This document shows, in pieces, positions 13,869-14,381 of a DNA stretch of 14,381 nucleotides. The first letter of the stretch is position 1; every line of letters starts with the position of its first letter. The position numbers were made by a program, and so were the translations under genes. The notes under the pieces are model-generated. The model worked only from the letters and a program-made list of their open reading frames with translations. It did not search any database and was not told the origin of the DNA. The stretch covers positions 1 through 14,381 of the forward strand of contig DAISJM010000065.1 of assembly GCA_036821485.1 (NCBI GenBank), in the 5' to 3' direction. Source of the stretch: DAISJM01 sp036821485. Its GTDB lineage: Bacteria > Verrucomicrobiota > Kiritimatiellia > CAIQIC01 > JAGNIJ01.

Positions 13869-13920
13869 GCGGTAATACGCTTAACGCCCAATGTTTTCGG
13901 GCGTATTGTATATATACCGC
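13869..13920. terminator. Nested inverted repeats between the two secreted-protein genes
   Basis: Three arm pairs overlap: GCGGTA (13869-13874) with TACCGC (13915-13920), AATACGC (13874-13880) with GCGTATT (13901-13907), and ACGCCC (13884-13889) with GGGCGT (13899-13904). The last two cannot form together because both use GCGT at 13901-13904. The ACGCCC/GGGCGT hairpin followed by ATTGTATATATA could be a weak intrinsic terminator for the upstream gene. The alternative pairings, 36 bases before the next start codon, could instead control that gene. TATATA at 13911-13916 may also be a -10-like element. Confidence 0.4.
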
Positions 13921-13955
13921 GGCGATTCCAGCCTTTGGTTGCGAGAAAACGAAGA

Positions 13956-14381
13956 ATGCGTGCCGGAATTACAACATTACCGGGGAGGTTTGTTTCCACG
14001 CGATCAGTCTGCCTTGCCTTGGCAGCGTTGGTTGTATCGGCGAGCACGGCTTCCGCCCAGGTTGTCGAAATTGTCCAGACGTTCTTCGTCCCGATCACAG
14101 AGGAGCAGTGCTATTCCGCGATGCGGGCGATTTCTGTCGGAAGTTACGTGGAACTGGCTCCCACCAATGTGATGTTCAGTGCGTGGGGTTTGGTGCCCAG
14201 CGAGACCAACACGGTCATCTTCTTTGATCAATGGGAAGATGGTTACGAGGGGAACATCACGAGCCCGACCCAGGCGACGACGGAAGTCTGGGGAGATGGC
14301 AATGCGGGCAATGGCATACCTCCCGGCTTCGCGCAGGATTATGTCAACGCGGGCGACTACATCTCGCTGACCAACACGATG
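13956..14381 (+). CDS. Start of a large secreted surface/matrix-type protein (cut by window end)
   Basis: The frame is open from ATG 13956 to the last base, giving 142 residues with no stop, so the gene continues beyond the window. Residues 1-34 are a signal peptide: R11, R16, hydrophobic LALAALVVSA at about 20-30, and TASA before Q35. The mature part begins VVEIVQTFFVPITEEQCYSAM. It contains VIFFDQWEDGYEGNI near 87-101 and TEVWGDGNAGNG near 108-119. I recognise this D-x-W-E-D-G-Y-E and W-G-D-G-N pattern from large secreted repeat proteins (often with DUF11- or Ig-like repeats) in PVC and related bacteria; I cannot name a defined family. Only a weak GAAG precedes the start. Sorting signals such as PEP-CTERM would be at the unseen C-terminus. 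Its function is unknown, and cell-surface or matrix placement is inferred. Confidence 0.75.
   Translation, partial: MRAGITTLPGRFVSTRSVCLALAALVVSASTASAQVVEIVQTFFVPITEEQCYSAMRAISVGSYVELAPTNVMFSAWGLVPSETNTVIFFDQWEDGYEGNITSPTQATTEVWGDGNAGNGIPPGFAQDYVNAGDYISLTNTM

Noticed and set aside
1..14381. tRNA, rRNA, CRISPR arrays, transposases or attachment sites
   Set aside because: I saw no direct-repeat/spacer pattern, no transposase or integrase motifs, and no cloverleaf or rRNA-like stretches in the few gene-free regions.

Overview
The window is GC-rich DNA coding only on the + strand. It is dominated by two-component signalling genes. The many sensor kinases, the three -24/-12 (sigma-54) promoter candidates, the simple-repeat intergenic block at the left end, and a secreted protein of a type I associate with large-genome PVC bacteria suggest Kiritimatiellota, Verrucomicrobiota or Lentisphaerota. 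Planctomycetes or Desulfobacterota remain possible. This assignment is inference from style, because no rRNA or other marker gene is present.

Layout. Positions 1-359 hold no gene, only degenerate short repeats. Positions 360-1835 encode a membrane sensor (5TM receptor plus two PAS domains) with no kinase. Positions 1843-2384 are a frameshifted, truncated remnant of a second membrane sensor. A strong sigma-54 promoter candidate (2363-2378) lies at the end of that remnant. It is followed by a long leader carrying a phased palindromic operator array (2484-2532). A tightly packed run of six genes then spans 2560-9628: a CHASE4-HAMP-PAS histidine kinase, an Rcp1-like response regulator, a receiver-histidine kinase, a single-domain receiver, a receiver-PAS-histidine kinase, and an NtrC-type sigma-54 activator. 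A second run spans 9788-13010: a two-TM histidine kinase, a receiver-HDOD protein, and a receiver fused to a lone dimerisation/phosphoacceptor domain with no ATPase. These three genes overlap by 4 bases at each junction. Upstream of this run, 9644-9759 reads as an activator site, an IHF-consensus site and a -24/-12 promoter, in that order.

The right end (13215-14381) changes subject. It holds a secreted transglutaminase-like cysteine-protease-fold protein, a nested inverted-repeat region, and the start of a large secreted surface or matrix-type protein that runs off the window.

Working model (inference): four complete transmitters and seven receivers, including one on a sigma-54 activator, form a branched phosphorelay. 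The activator probably controls the locus through TTCTCA-N3-TGAGAC sites, since these occur near two of the three sigma-54 promoter candidates. The transmitter-less DHp protein at 12234-13010 is a candidate phosphotransfer hub. The secreted genes at the right end may be outputs, since a weaker sigma-54 promoter lies before the first of them.
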